From Pseudonocardia sp. (GTDB lineage Bacteria; Actinomycetota; Actinomycetes; Mycobacteriales; Pseudonocardiaceae), in assembly GCA_030147065.1 (NCBI GenBank), contig JASLAP010000068.1, forward strand, positions 1 through 45,472: a DNA stretch of 45,472 bases, read 5' to 3'. A program made the position numbers and the translations under genes. The notes beneath the pieces were generated by a model. It worked only from the letters and a program-made list of their open reading frames with translations. It was not told the DNA's origin and made no database searches. Each line of letters opens with the position of its first letter. Within the stretch, counting starts at the first letter, position 1. Positions 1-15,500 of the stretch are shown here, in pieces.

Positions 1-176
1 TCGGGGGCCACGCACCGGTAGCCGCGCCCGGCCAGCCGGGACGCCACCCCGGTCCACGACGACGCCCGCTGCGGGAAGCCGTGCAGCAGCAGCACCGGGT
101 CGCCGTCGGCGGGCCCGTGCTCGACCACGTCGAAGGCCAGCCTGCCCCGGGTCGTCTCCCGGCTCACCGTGCGCAC
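1..176 (-). CDS. alpha/beta hydrolase, N-terminal part (partial)
   Basis: The reverse strand encodes the first 58 or so residues of an alpha/beta-fold hydrolase and runs off the left edge. The visible part has a short beta lead-in (GRLAFDVVEHGP) and then the family signature VLLLHGFPQ, in which HG forms the oxyanion-hole turn. After that comes RASSWTGVASRLAGRGYRCVAPD, the usual helix and strand up to the conserved APD. The nucleophile elbow and catalytic His lie outside the window, so the substrate cannot be judged. I chose GTG at 176; another GTG at 167 is in frame, and the ATGs at 187 and 184 are in a frame that stops at once. It is divergent from the carboxylase gene at 371. Confidence 0.8.
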   Translation of the reverse strand, partial: MRTVSRETTRGRLAFDVVEHGPADGDPVLLLHGFPQRASSWTGVASRLAGRGYRCVAP

Positions 177-355
177 CGGCCCATCATGCCCGGGCGCCCG
201 CGGCGGTCGCTGCCGCTGGGCGGGAGTGGGCGAGGAGCCCAGGTCCCCCGCTCGCCGGTTGTGCGACGGTGGAACGTCGAGTTCAGTGTCGAGTTCAGTG
301 GGGCCCGGGGCCGCGGCTACGGTCCGGCGGGCCAACCAGGCGGGCAACCGGCAAT

Positions 356-360
356 GGGAG
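356..360 (+). promoter_or_regulatory. ribosome binding site fixing the carboxylase start
   Basis: GGGAG lies 10 bases before the GTG at 371. The open frame extends upstream to 269, but the extra 34 codons are arginine- and glycine-rich and lack family homology. The biotin carboxylase fold begins directly after the GTG (VAIVNRGEPAMR). This decides for GTG 371. Confidence 0.6.
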
Positions 361-370
361 TGAACACGTC

Positions 371-6039
<5,669 letters not shown>

Positions 6040-6043
<4 letters not shown>

Positions 6044-7330
6044 GGGTGCTCGTCCTGACCCACGGCACCCGGGGGGACGTGCAGCCCTACGCCGCGCTCG
6101 CGCTGGCCCTGCAGCAGGCCGGGCACGAGGCGGTGCTCGCCGCCCCGGCCGGCTCGGCCGCCCTCGCCGAGCCGTACGGGCTGCGCTTCGCTCCGGTCGA
6201 CGACGGCCCCATCACCCTCGCCGACGATCCCCTGCTCCGGCAGGCCGTCGAGACCAACTACCGCGGCCTGCGGGGCAAGCGGCTCGCCGTCGAGGTGGTG
6301 CGCCGGGCGGCGCCGATGATGGAGCGGGTGTTCCGGGACATGGTCGACGTCGCGCGGGAGGGGGCCGACGTCGTCGTGCACGCGCCCGGGATCCCCGGGC
6401 ACCGCATCGCCGAACTGCTCGGCGTGCCGGCCGTGCCGGCCGCCCTGCAACCGATCTGGGTGCCCACCCCGGCGTTCCGCAGCCCGATGCTGCCGGTCCC
6501 GCTCCCGCGGGCGCTCAACCGCGCCTCCTACCTGCCGACCCGACTGCTGCTGCGGTTCGCCGGCCGGCCGGGCGGCCGACCGGACGCTGCGGCCGTCCCG
6601 TCGGCGGGGGCGCCACGACGTCCTGCGCCGCCCGGACGGAACCCCGGCGACGGTGCTGCAGGCGTTCACGCGCCACCTGCTGCCCCCCGACCCCGGCTAC
6701 CCGCCGTGGGTGCACACCACCGGCGCCTGGTTCCTGCCCGCGCCGCCCGGGTGGAGCCCGCCGCCCGAGCTGTCCGCATTCCTGCGGGCCGGGGAGCCGC
6801 CGGTGTACGTCGGCTTCGGCAGCATGGTGGGCACCGATCCGCGGGGGGTCGGCGCCGCGGTGGTGGAGGCGACGCGCCGGGTCGGGGTGCGGGCCGTCAT
6901 GGTCAGCGGGTGGGGCGGGGTGCGCGTCGACGACCTCCCCGACCACGTGCTCGCCGTGGACGGGGCGCCGCACGACTGGCTCTTCCCGCGGACGGCGGCG
7001 ATCGTGCACCACGGCGGCAGCGGCACCACCGCCGCCGCCCTCGCCGCCGGCCGGCCGCAGGTGGTCTGCCCGTTCGTGGGCGACCAGCAGTTCTGGGCGG
7101 CCCGCGCGCACGCCGTGGGGGTCGCTCCGGCACCGCAGCCGCAGCACCGGCTGACCGCCAGCGGACTGGCCGACGCCGTCCGGTCGGCGGTGCACGACCC
7201 CGGGACCGCCGCCCGGGCCGAGCGGCTCGGCCGGCTCGTCCGCGACGAGGGTGGCGTGTCGGCCGCGGTCCGCACGCTGGAGTCCGTGGTGGACGGTCCG
7301 CACGGGCGGCCCGCCGGGTCGACTTCCTGA
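6040..7330 (+). pseudogene. GT1-type glycosyltransferase, frameshifted at a CCGG repeat
   Basis: The gene overlaps the carboxylase by four bases and starts at GTG 6040. The first frame gives a clear MGT/UDP-glycosyltransferase N-terminus (VLVLTHGTRGDVQPYAALAL). The C-terminal half, in the +1 frame, has the nucleotide-sugar-binding motif VHHGGSGTTAAALAAGRPQ and CPFVGDQQFW. The frames cross at three tandem CCGG units (6560-6571). Removing one unit joins RFAGR to AADRTLRP smoothly and gives one 428-residue protein, normal for the family. Without that, translation continues in the wrong frame to about 7788. Either the gene is broken by a 4-bp slippage insertion, it is phase variable, or this is a sequencing error. 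The acceptor would be a lipid or small hydrophobic molecule by family analogy. Confidence 0.8.
6560..6571. repeat. CCGG tandem triplet at a frameshift
   Basis: Three head-to-tail CCGG units sit exactly where the two glycosyltransferase reading frames must join. Loss of one unit restores a full-length product, so the tract is the likely slippage point. Confidence 0.7.
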
Positions 7331-7395
7331 GGGCACCTGTCGACCGCCCGCGCACCGGTCTGCTGACGGATTCCGGACGCTCCGGGCTCCCGGTC

Positions 7396-7422
7396 GCTGA
7401 GCCGCCTGCGTGCCGGCTCAGC
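7396..7422. terminator. hairpin after the glycosyltransferase
   Basis: GCTGAGCC (7396-7403) is perfectly repeated in reverse as GGCTCAGC (7415-7422) with an 11-base loop. It lies 66 bases after the glycosyltransferase stop and at the 3' end of the reverse-strand remnant. It has no T-tract, which is usual in very GC-rich genomes, so a terminator role is an inference. Confidence 0.4.
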
Positions 7423-7640
7423 CGGCCGTCCACGGTGTGGCTCCCGAGTTGCAGGCCGGTGGTGGCGAACCGGGTGCTGACGGTCCCGTCGGGAGCGGCC
7501 ACGAAGGTGCCCAGATCGATCCCCTCCGGCAGCAGCATGACCCGGACGGTGCTGCCCGGGACGAAGTTGTGGCCGGTCGCGGTCTGCTGCTGGCCGGCCG
7601 GGATGACCGGCCGGGCGATGGTTCCGTACAGCGGGCCGCC
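7418..7640 (-). pseudogene. remnant of a secreted Ig-like domain
   Basis: On the reverse strand one frame reads as a well-formed beta-sandwich segment. It runs PVIPAGQQQTATGHNFVPG, then STVRVMLLPEGIDLGTF, VAAPDGTVSTRF and GLQLGSHTV. This pattern, with GxxFxPGSTV followed by DGTVS and G(S/T)HTV, is common in Ig-like repeats of actinobacterial surface proteins. No start codon with a signal peptide is found upstream, and downstream the frame turns into arginine-rich shadow sequence. I therefore read it as a decayed fragment lying just before a surface-protein operon. It could instead be a chance frame. Confidence 0.4.
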
Positions 7641-7889
7641 ACGGGGTCCGCAGTGGCGTCGGCCGCGGTCGGCACGGCTGCGGTGGGGGCGACCGCCGGA
7701 CTCACCGACGTCGTCGGCGACCGGGACGGGCAGGACTGGACGGACCCGGTGGGCGGAGCGCTGCAGTCCGGGGCGGCGCCGGTGGTGAGGGGCACGGCGG
7801 ACGGCGTCGTCCACGGCACCGCGCTGGACGTCCACGCGGCCGTCGACCGCGGTCCCGCCCGCCGGAGGCCAGGACGGCTCCGACGCTCT

Positions 7890-7905
7890 GTGACCGTCCG
7901 GTCAC
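7890..7905. promoter_or_regulatory. 16-bp palindrome upstream of the surface operon
   Basis: GTGACCG-TC-CGGTCAC is a perfect dyad 109 bases before the ATG at 8014. Its size and place suit an operator for a dimeric regulator, for example the OmpR-type regulator encoded at 23196. No second copy was seen, so binding is only a suggestion. Confidence 0.3.
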
Positions 7906-7939
7906 CCTTGAGCCGATCTTGAGGTGGATCCGACCCGAC

Positions 7940-8002
7940 GCAGAGGCGCGGGACGGATCGTCGTCTCTGCAAGGCCCGCACCAAGTGGTGCGAACGCAGA
8001 GA
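7940..8002 (+). promoter_or_regulatory. leader with mutually exclusive stem-loops over the RBS
   Basis: TCTCTGC (7964-7970) can pair downstream with GCAGAGA (7996-8002), which directly abuts the ribosome binding site GGAG at 8003-8006. It encloses an inner stem, GCACCA/TGGTGC (7978-7991). The bases CTCTGC (7965-7970) can instead pair upstream with GCAGAG (7940-7945). The two pairings exclude each other, and one crowds the ribosome site. Transcript start and any ligand are unknown. Confidence 0.35.
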
Positions 8003-8013
8003 AGGAGTACGCC

Positions 8014-8571
8014 ATGTCCGATCGACGCAGCAAGCAGCGGACCGGCCGGTTGGTCGTTCGTGGTGCCGTCGGCGCCGCGGTACTCGTGCTGGGAGTCGGC
8101 GGGTTGGCCGGCACCGCGTCCGCGGCCGAGGACGACGGCACCGTCGACGGGAACGTCGTAGTGGGGTCGTCGATCGTGCTGAGCGGGCTCACCCCGAGCT
8201 TCACCCTCACCGGGATCCCGGGAGCGACGGTGGAGGGGTTGGGGGTCGTCGACTACAACGTCGAGACCAACAACCTGGCCGGCTACGCGGTCACCGTGCA
8301 GAGCCAGACCGACACGATGCTCGCCACCGCCGCGGGCAACCTGGATTCGATCCCGATCGGGGCCCTCAGCGCCCGTGACGGCGGGGTCGGCACGTTCACC
8401 TACGTGCCGGTGGCCGATTCGACGTCACTGGTCGGGACCACCGTCCACACGCAGGCCACCCGGTCTGCCGAGAACGGCGATGCGCTGAGCACCGACTTCC
8501 AGGTCGACATCCCGTTCGTCAACTCCGACACCTACACCGCGACGCTCGACTACGTCGCGGCGACCCTGTAG
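8014..8571 (+). CDS. small secreted protein homologous to the giant protein's C-terminus
   Basis: First gene of the surface operon, 185 residues, with AGAAGGAG seven bases before the ATG. Residues 1-39 form a Sec signal peptide: basic n-region, AVGAAVLVLGVGGLAG core, probable cleavage after ASA. The mature part from about residue 52 is one beta-rich domain. It aligns along its whole length with the last 130 residues of the giant protein ending at 21235. Shared landmarks are SFTLTG(I/L)P, TN..AGY.V.V, IPIG.L..R, GDA.S.D(F/Y)QV, IPFV.SDTY.A and LDY. The closing strand resembles the end of WxL domains but has no W-x-L. There is no LPXTG and no membrane anchor, so it probably attaches non-covalently. 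The next gene follows six bases later. No characterised family is recognised with certainty. Confidence 0.85.
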   Translation: MSDRRSKQRTGRLVVRGAVGAAVLVLGVGGLAGTASAAEDDGTVDGNVVVGSSIVLSGLTPSFTLTGIPGATVEGLGVVDYNVETNNLAGYAVTVQSQTDTMLATAAGNLDSIPIGALSARDGGVGTFTYVPVADSTSLVGTTVHTQATRSAENGDALSTDFQVDIPFVNSDTYTATLDYVAATL

Positions 8572-8577
8572 GTCCTG

Positions 8578-9582
8578 ATGCGAGGGACACCGATCACCAC
8601 CGTCCTGCGGCGTAGCGCCGTCCTCTCGGCCTGCGTCCTGCTGTCCGGCTGGTCGGTGCCTCTCGCGCAGGCGGCCGAGACCCCGGCCCCGCCGCCGCCC
8701 TCGAACTCGACGACCTATGAGCTGAACGACGACCAGTTCTCGTTGACCATCAGCCCGACCCGGCTCGTCGTCGGCCCGGACGACATCGCCCGGACCGCCG
8801 AGGTCAAGGTGATCAACACCGGCCAGGCCGCGGTGCCGGTCACCGTGCAGAAGCGCAACTTCACCGCCGGCCCGGACGGTTCCCTGAACTACCAGCAGGA
8901 CGCCCCGTACGGGGCCGCCGACTGGTTGACCGTCGGCCCGGAGAGCTTCCAGCTCACGCCCGGCGCCACCCAGCTCGTCACCGCGGACATCGCCGTGCCG
9001 GAGAGCCCCGAGCCCGGGGACCACCACGTCGCGTTGGTCTTCCTCGTCCCGGCCGGCGAGACCGACGCCAACATCAAGGTCAACCGCGGCATCGCCACGC
9101 CGATCTTCATCACCGTGCCGGGCCCGACCGACGACTCCGTGGCGATCGGCGACCTGAGCGCGCCCGGCTTCGCCCTGCGCGGCCCGGTCGACATCTCCGC
9201 GGAGCTGCGGAGCACCGGGACCGTGCACCGCGACTTCCGCGGCGACGCCCCGCTGACCCTGACCTCCGCCGGCAGCGCCACGACCTTCCCCGACTTCACG
9301 GTGCTGCGCGGCGCGATCCGCGACGTGAACACCGTGTGGGATCCGCCGCTGATGTGCATCTGCCACCCCACCGTCACCTACCTCGACGCCGCCGGCGTGC
9401 CGCAGACGGCCACCGCCACGGTCGTGGTCTTCCCGGTGGACCTGTTCGCGGGCCTGGTCCTCCTCGCGGTCGCCATCGCGTTCGCCGTCCGCTGGCGCCG
9501 CCGCCGCTTCGAGGCGGCTGTGCAGCGGGCTGCCGAGGCCGTCCGCTGGGGACCCCCTCCCCCAGCAGGCAGTCATGCCTAG
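8578..9582 (+). CDS. DUF916/WxLIP-like membrane-anchored envelope protein
   Basis: 334 residues: a signal peptide (1-32, cleavage near AQAAE), a Pro-rich linker, two Ig-like beta domains (about 45-185 and 190-285), one membrane helix (about 287-305, LVLLAVAIAFAV) and a basic cytoplasmic tail (RWRRRR). The first domain starts FSLTISPTRLVVGPDD. It continues with AEVKVINTGQAAVPVTVQ, as in DUF916/PapD-like domains of WxL-interacting proteins, which bind peptidoglycan or partner proteins. That topology matches the Firmicutes WxLIPs, although similarity is only by pattern. A CxC (MCICH) lies late in the second domain. It is tightly coupled to its neighbours, six bases after the small secreted protein and overlapping the giant gene by eight. 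I infer that it anchors or chaperones these two partners at the cell wall. Confidence 0.75.
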   Translation: MRGTPITTVLRRSAVLSACVLLSGWSVPLAQAAETPAPPPPSNSTTYELNDDQFSLTISPTRLVVGPDDIARTAEVKVINTGQAAVPVTVQKRNFTAGPDGSLNYQQDAPYGAADWLTVGPESFQLTPGATQLVTADIAVPESPEPGDHHVALVFLVPAGETDANIKVNRGIATPIFITVPGPTDDSVAIGDLSAPGFALRGPVDISAELRSTGTVHRDFRGDAPLTLTSAGSATTFPDFTVLRGAIRDVNTVWDPPLMCICHPTVTYLDAAGVPQTATATVVVFPVDLFAGLVLLAVAIAFAVRWRRRRFEAAVQRAAEAVRWGPPPPAGSHA

Positions 9583-12500
9583 GAAGGCCACCGGACGCGC
9601 GTGGGGCCGGATGCGTGCCGTCGCCGTCGTCGTGCTGATCTCCCTGGTCACCACGACGATCGGTGTGCTCGTGCCGACGGCGGCCTACGCGGCGGGCACC
9701 GTGCTGTTCCAGAACTCCTTCGCCAACCGGACCGTGGACGGAACCGGGACGGTGACGAAGCCGACGCCGACCAGCGGGGCGAACGTCGCCTGCCTCACCG
9801 CATGGGGCAACAGCGCCACGCTCCCCCTGCTCAGCTGCGGGGGGACCTACGACGGGCAGGGCAGCGGAAAGCTGCGGCTCACCGCCGCCGTCGGCGACCA
9901 GGTCGGCGGGGTGTTCGGCAAGGACAGCTTCCCGACGTCCAACGGCCTCGACGTGACCTTCACCTCCTACCAGTGGGGTGGCGGTGGCGCCGACGGGATG
10001 TCGTTCATGCTCGCCGCCGTCGATCCGGCGAACCCGGCCGCACCCACGACCATCGGACCGGGCGGCGGTTCGCTCGGCTATTCCCCCGCCGGGTCGGTCA
10101 GGGGCCTGCCCAACGCCTACCTCGGCATCGGCCTCGACGTGTACGGCAACTACAGCAGCTCCGGGTGGTCCGGCAGCGGCTGCACCAACCCGCCGAACTT
10201 CGGCACGGCGGTGGCGGGTGCGGTGGTGGCGCGCGGGCCGGGCAACGGCTCGGTCGGCTACTGCGGGCTGACCACCACCTACAACGGCACGACCGCATCC
10301 AGGGTCGCCCTGCGCGCGTCCACGCGCGCCGCATCGGCCGTCCCGGTCCAGGTGCTCGTCAACCCGACCGGGGCCTCGTTCACCTCCGACTCCGGGCAGA
10401 GTGTGGCCGCTGGCACCTACAAGGTCATCGTCACCCCGGTCGGGCAGGCCACGCGGACCCTCAGCGGCCCGCTGCCCACGGTCGCCTCGGGCCTCTACCC
10501 CTCGACCACCTGGCTGACCGGCGCCGGCATACCCAAGCAGCTGGCCTTCGCGTTCGTCGGCTCCACCGGCGGGGTGACCGACACGCACGAGATCTCCAAC
10601 GCCAAGGTCCTGACGTTCAACCCGGTGCCGCGGCTGGCCGTCGCCACCACCAGCTACAGCGCCGCCACCTCCGGGCCCGGCGCCCCGGTCACCTACCAGG
10701 TGGCCACCAGCGTGCTGGCCGGCGCCAACGTGGCGAGCCCGGTCTCGGTCACCCACACGGTGCCGACCGGCGTGGTCCCGGTCGGCGCCTACGGCACCGG
10801 GTGGGTGTGCGACGCAGCGGTCGGGCGGACCATCACCTGCACGACGAGCGCGTCGGCCTTCGCCAACGGCACAGCCCTGCCCGCACTCACCGTGGTCGCG
10901 ATCGTGACCGGCGGGAGCGTGTCGGCCGCGGTGGTCCAGGGCAGCTCGACGACGGTGGCCTCCTCGACCGACGCCAGCCCCGCCACGGACTCGGCGATGA
11001 CGGCCGGCACGGTGCCGGCCGCACCCACCGGGGTGTCGATCTCACCCGCCACCGGGCCGATCACCGGTGGCGGGCTGACCTACGTCACCGCCTCCACCAG
11101 CAACATCCCGCCCACCGCGATATACATCGGGACGGACGCCGAGCAGCGGGCCGGCACCCCGGTCGTGTTGCTGCCCTGCCCATCGGGTCGCGCCCCCGGG
11201 TGCTTCAACATCGAGGGCAACACGATGGTCATCGCCTCGATGCCGGCCAGGGCGACCGCAGCGACGGTCACCGTGACCGTGGTGACGTTGGGCATCGCCG
11301 GCGCCACCACCTACGTGTACGCGGGCAGCCCGGCGGTCCCGGCGACCCCCACCGCCACGGCCGGGATCTCCAGCGCGACGCTCACCTGGGCCGCTCCCGC
11401 GGACAACGGCAGCGCGATCACCGGGTACGTGGTGACCCCGTACCTCGGCGGCGTGGCGCAGGCCGCCCAGACGTTCGACGCGTCGTCCACCACGCGCACC
11501 CTCACCGGTCTCACCCCGGGCGGCTCGTACACGTTCACCGTGGCCGCGACCAACGCCTACGGCACGTCCGCGGCCAGCGCCAAGTCCACCGCGGTCGTCC
11601 CGTACGCGCTGCCGGCCGCCCCGGTGATCTCCGCGGCCACCGCGGGGAGCCAGTCCGCCGTGCTGAGCTGGAGCGCCCCGAACAACGGTGGCAGCACCAT
11701 CACCGGCTACGTGGTGACCCCCTACATCGGCGCGGTGGCCCAGGCCCCGCAGACCTTCGCCGGGACCGCGACCACCGCAACGGTGACCGGGCTGACCGCC
11801 GGCACCGCCTACACCTTCAGGGTGGCCGCGCAGAACCTGGCCGGAACGGGGCCGCAGTCGGCCGCGTCCGCCTCGGTGACCCCGAACCGGTCCCCCGGCC
11901 TGGCCTTCGCCGCGCCACCGGCCGGGCAGGTCGGGGTGGCCTACAGCCAGCAGCTCACGGTCACCGACGGGACCGCGCCGTTCACCTGGTCGATCAGCTC
12001 CGGGACGCTGCCCGCCGGCCTGACCCTCAACGCCTCGACCGGGCTGCTCAGCGGCACCCCGACCGCGGCCGGCAGCTCACCGGTGACCATCCGGGTCGTC
12101 GACGCCAGCGGCCAGGTCGCCACCCGGGCGGTCACCCTGGTGATCGCGGCCGCGCCGGGCGTCGTCTTCACCCCCGCGGCCGGCGAGGTCGGCGTCCCCT
12201 ACAGCCAGCAGCCGACGGTCACCGGTGGCACCGGTCCCTTCACCTGGCGGATCAGCGCCGGCAGCCTGCCGGCCGGCGTCACGATCAACGCCGCCACCGG
12301 TCTGGTCAGCGGTACGCCGACGGCCAGCGGCACCTTCAGCATCACCGTCACCGCCACCGACTCCTTCAACCAGGTCGCCTCGGCGACCGCCTCCCTCGTC
12401 GTCGTCGCCCGCCCGGCCTTCACCGCGACCGCTCCCCCGGCCGGCCAGGTCGGTCTGGCCTACAGCCACACCTTCGCGGTCACCGGTGGCGCCCTCCCGC

Positions 12501-15500
12501 TCACCTGGTCGGTCTCGGCCGGGAGCCTGCCGGCCGGGCTGACCCTCAACACGAGCACCGGCGCGCTGTCCGGCACCCCCACCACGGTGGCCAGCTCCCC
12601 GTTCACCGTGTCGGTGGTGGACGCCAACAGCCAGACGGCCGCCAAGCCGGTGACCGTGGTGATCGGCACCGGACCGCTGGTGATCGCCACGTCGGCGAAC
12701 GTCACCTCGACCACCGCGGGCAGCACCGTCGGGTACACGGTCACGATCACCAACTCCAGCTCGACGGCCTTCACCGGGGTCACGGTGAGCGCTCCGCTGA
12801 CCGGGGTGCTCGACGACGCGGTCTACAGCGGCAACGTGTCCGCGACCAGCGGGACGGCGTCCTACAGCGCGCCGAACCTCGGCTGGACCGGGAACGTCGG
12901 CGCCAACGGCACGGTCACCATCACCTACTCGGTCACCGTGAACGACCCCGACATGGGCAACAAGGTGCTCGCCACCACCGTCACCTCCCCGACCCCGGGC
13001 ACCAACTGCGCCGCCGCCAGCACCGACACCCGGTGCACGGTCACCGTCACCGTCGCCGGGCTGAGCATCCTCAAGACCGCCACCGTGGCGACCACCACCC
13101 CGGGCAGCAAGGTCGGCTTCCAGATCGTCATCACCAACAACGGGCAGACCAGCTACCCCGCGGCGACCTTCACCGACAGCCTCGCCGGCGTGCTCGACGA
13201 CGCCGTCTACAACGCCGACGCCGCGGCGACGACCGGCAGCGTGGCCTACACCGCCCCGTCGCTGACCTGGACCGGCAGCCTGGCCCCCGGCGCGAGCGCC
13301 ACTATCACCTACACGGTGACCGTCGCCGACCCCGACCTCGGCAACAGGTCGCTGACCGGAACGGTCGTGTCCGGCTCGACGGGCAGCCCGTGCCCGAGCG
13401 GCAACCCGGCACCCTCCTGCACCGCGACCGTGACGGTGCTGGTTCCGGCCCTGTCGATCACGAACACCGCGTCGGTCGCCACCACGACGCCGGGCGGCGT
13501 CGTGACCAACACCGTGACGATCTCCAACACCGGCCAGACCCCCTACACGGGCGCGTCGGTGACGATCGCCGGGGCCGGCGCACTGGACGACGCGACCTAC
13601 AACAACGACGCCGCCGCCTCGACGGGGTCCGTCGCGCCCGGAGCGGACGGGACCTCCCTGATCTGGACCGGCAACCTGGCCGTGGGGGGGACGGCCACCG
13701 TCACCTCCTCCATGACGGTCCGCAACCCCGACCCCGGCGACCGCACGCTGACCGTCGTCGCCAGCTCGACCGCGGCGGGCAGCACCTGCCCGGTCGGGTC
13801 CACCAACGCGGCCTGCACCAGCACCGTCCGGGTCCTGATCCCCGGCCTGACCATCGCTCGGTCGACCGACGTCGGCACGACCACCCCGGGCGCGGTGGTG
13901 CGCTACACCGTCTCGGTCACCAACTCCGGCCAGACCCCGTACACCGGGGCCGCCATGAGCGACGCGCTGGCCGGGGTGCTCGACGACGCGCTCTACAACG
14001 GCGACGCGGCCGCCACCACCGGCGTCGTCTCGGTGACCGGCTCGACGCTCACCTGGACCGGCGACCTGGCCGTCGCGGCCAGCGCCACGATCACCTACTC
14101 GGTCACGGTGAACGATCCGGACGCCGGCGACCGGGCCCTGGTCGCCACGGCCACGTCGACCTCGACGGGCAGCAACTGCCCGGTCGGCGGGACCGCCCCG
14201 GAGTGCTCCAGCAGCGTCAGCGTGCTCATCCCCGGACTGGGCATCGTCGTCGCGGCCGACCCGGCGACCTCCACCACCCCCGGCGCGGTCGTCCGCTACC
14301 TGCTCACCGTGCAGAACACCGGTCAGACGCCCTACACCGGCATCCAGCTCACCCTGAACGTCCGCGGCCTGGTGGACGACGCGACCGTGAACAACGACGC
14401 CCTGGTCAGCACGGGTGACCAGGTGTTCAACGCCGATGGCACCGCGACCTGGACGCTCAGCCTGGCGCCCGGGGCGACCGCCACCACCACGGTCTCGGTG
14501 ACCGTCAACAAGCCGGTGACCGGGGACAAGGACCTGCACACGTTCGTCACCGCCGACGTCCCCGGCAGCAGTTGCCCGACCGGCTCGGCCGACCCGGCCT
14601 GCGCCTCCCACGTCACCGTCCTCATCCCGGGCCTGGTCATCACCAAGACGGCCGACGTGGCGACGGTCGAGCCCGGCGGCACGGTCGGCTACACCATCAC
14701 GGTCGGGAACAACGGCGAGACCACCTACCCGGCCGCCGAGTTCACCGACTCGCTGGCCGCGGTCCTGCCGGACGCGATCTACGCGAACGACGCGACGGCG
14801 ACCAGCGGCATCGTGAGCTACAGCTCGCCGGTGCTGTCCTGGAGCGGCGCGCTGGCGCCCGGGGCGACCGCGACGATCAGCTACTCGGTCACCGTCCGCA
14901 ACCCCAACCTCGGCGACAACTGGCTACACAACACGGTGGTGTCCGCTTCGGCGGGCAGCAACTGCGGCACCGGCAGCACCGACGCCCGCTGCACCACCAC
15001 CGCGCAGGTGCTCGTCCCCGGCCTGACGATCGTCAAGACGGCCGACGCCCCGACCACCGCCGCCGGCGCGCGGATCGGCTACACCGTCACCGTCACGAAC
15101 TCGGGAGCCACGGACTACAGCGGGGCAGCCTTCACCGACCCGCTGACCGGCGTGCTCGACGACGCGGACTACAACAACGACGCGGTGGCCGGTGCCGGCA
15201 CCGTCGGCTACGCCGACTCGACTCTGACCTGGACCGGGGCGTTGGTGCCCGGCGCCAGCACCACCATCACCTACTCGGTCACCGTGCGCGCGGCCGGCGG
15301 CGGCAACAACCTGGTCACCAACACCGTCTCCTCGGCCACACCGGGCAGCAACTGCGCTGCGGGCAGCGCGGACCCGCGGTGCACCAGCACGGTGCCGGTG
15401 GCCGCACTCGTGATCACCCAGACCGCCGACGAGCCGACGACCACCCCGGGGTCGATCGTGCGCCTCACCCAGACCTTCACCAACACCGGTCAGGTCCCCT

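Larger units (their letters stand above)
7331..8013. other. 683-bp region without an intact gene
   Basis: Between the glycosyltransferase and the surface-protein operon I see no intact gene. The region holds a hairpin (7396-7422), a reverse-strand remnant of an Ig-like secreted domain (about 7430-7630), a perfect 16-bp palindrome (7890-7905) and a structured leader before the ATG at 8014 (7940-8002). The stretch 7640-7880 is open in several frames, but none has a recognisable start, signal peptide or family motif. Confidence 0.6.

Noticed and set aside
7640..7920. Possible Ala/Val-rich forward gene (frame reading ASAAVGTAAVGATAGLTDVV)
   Set aside because: There is no signal peptide, start with ribosome site, or domain. 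The frame becomes Arg-rich, and several other frames are equally open here.
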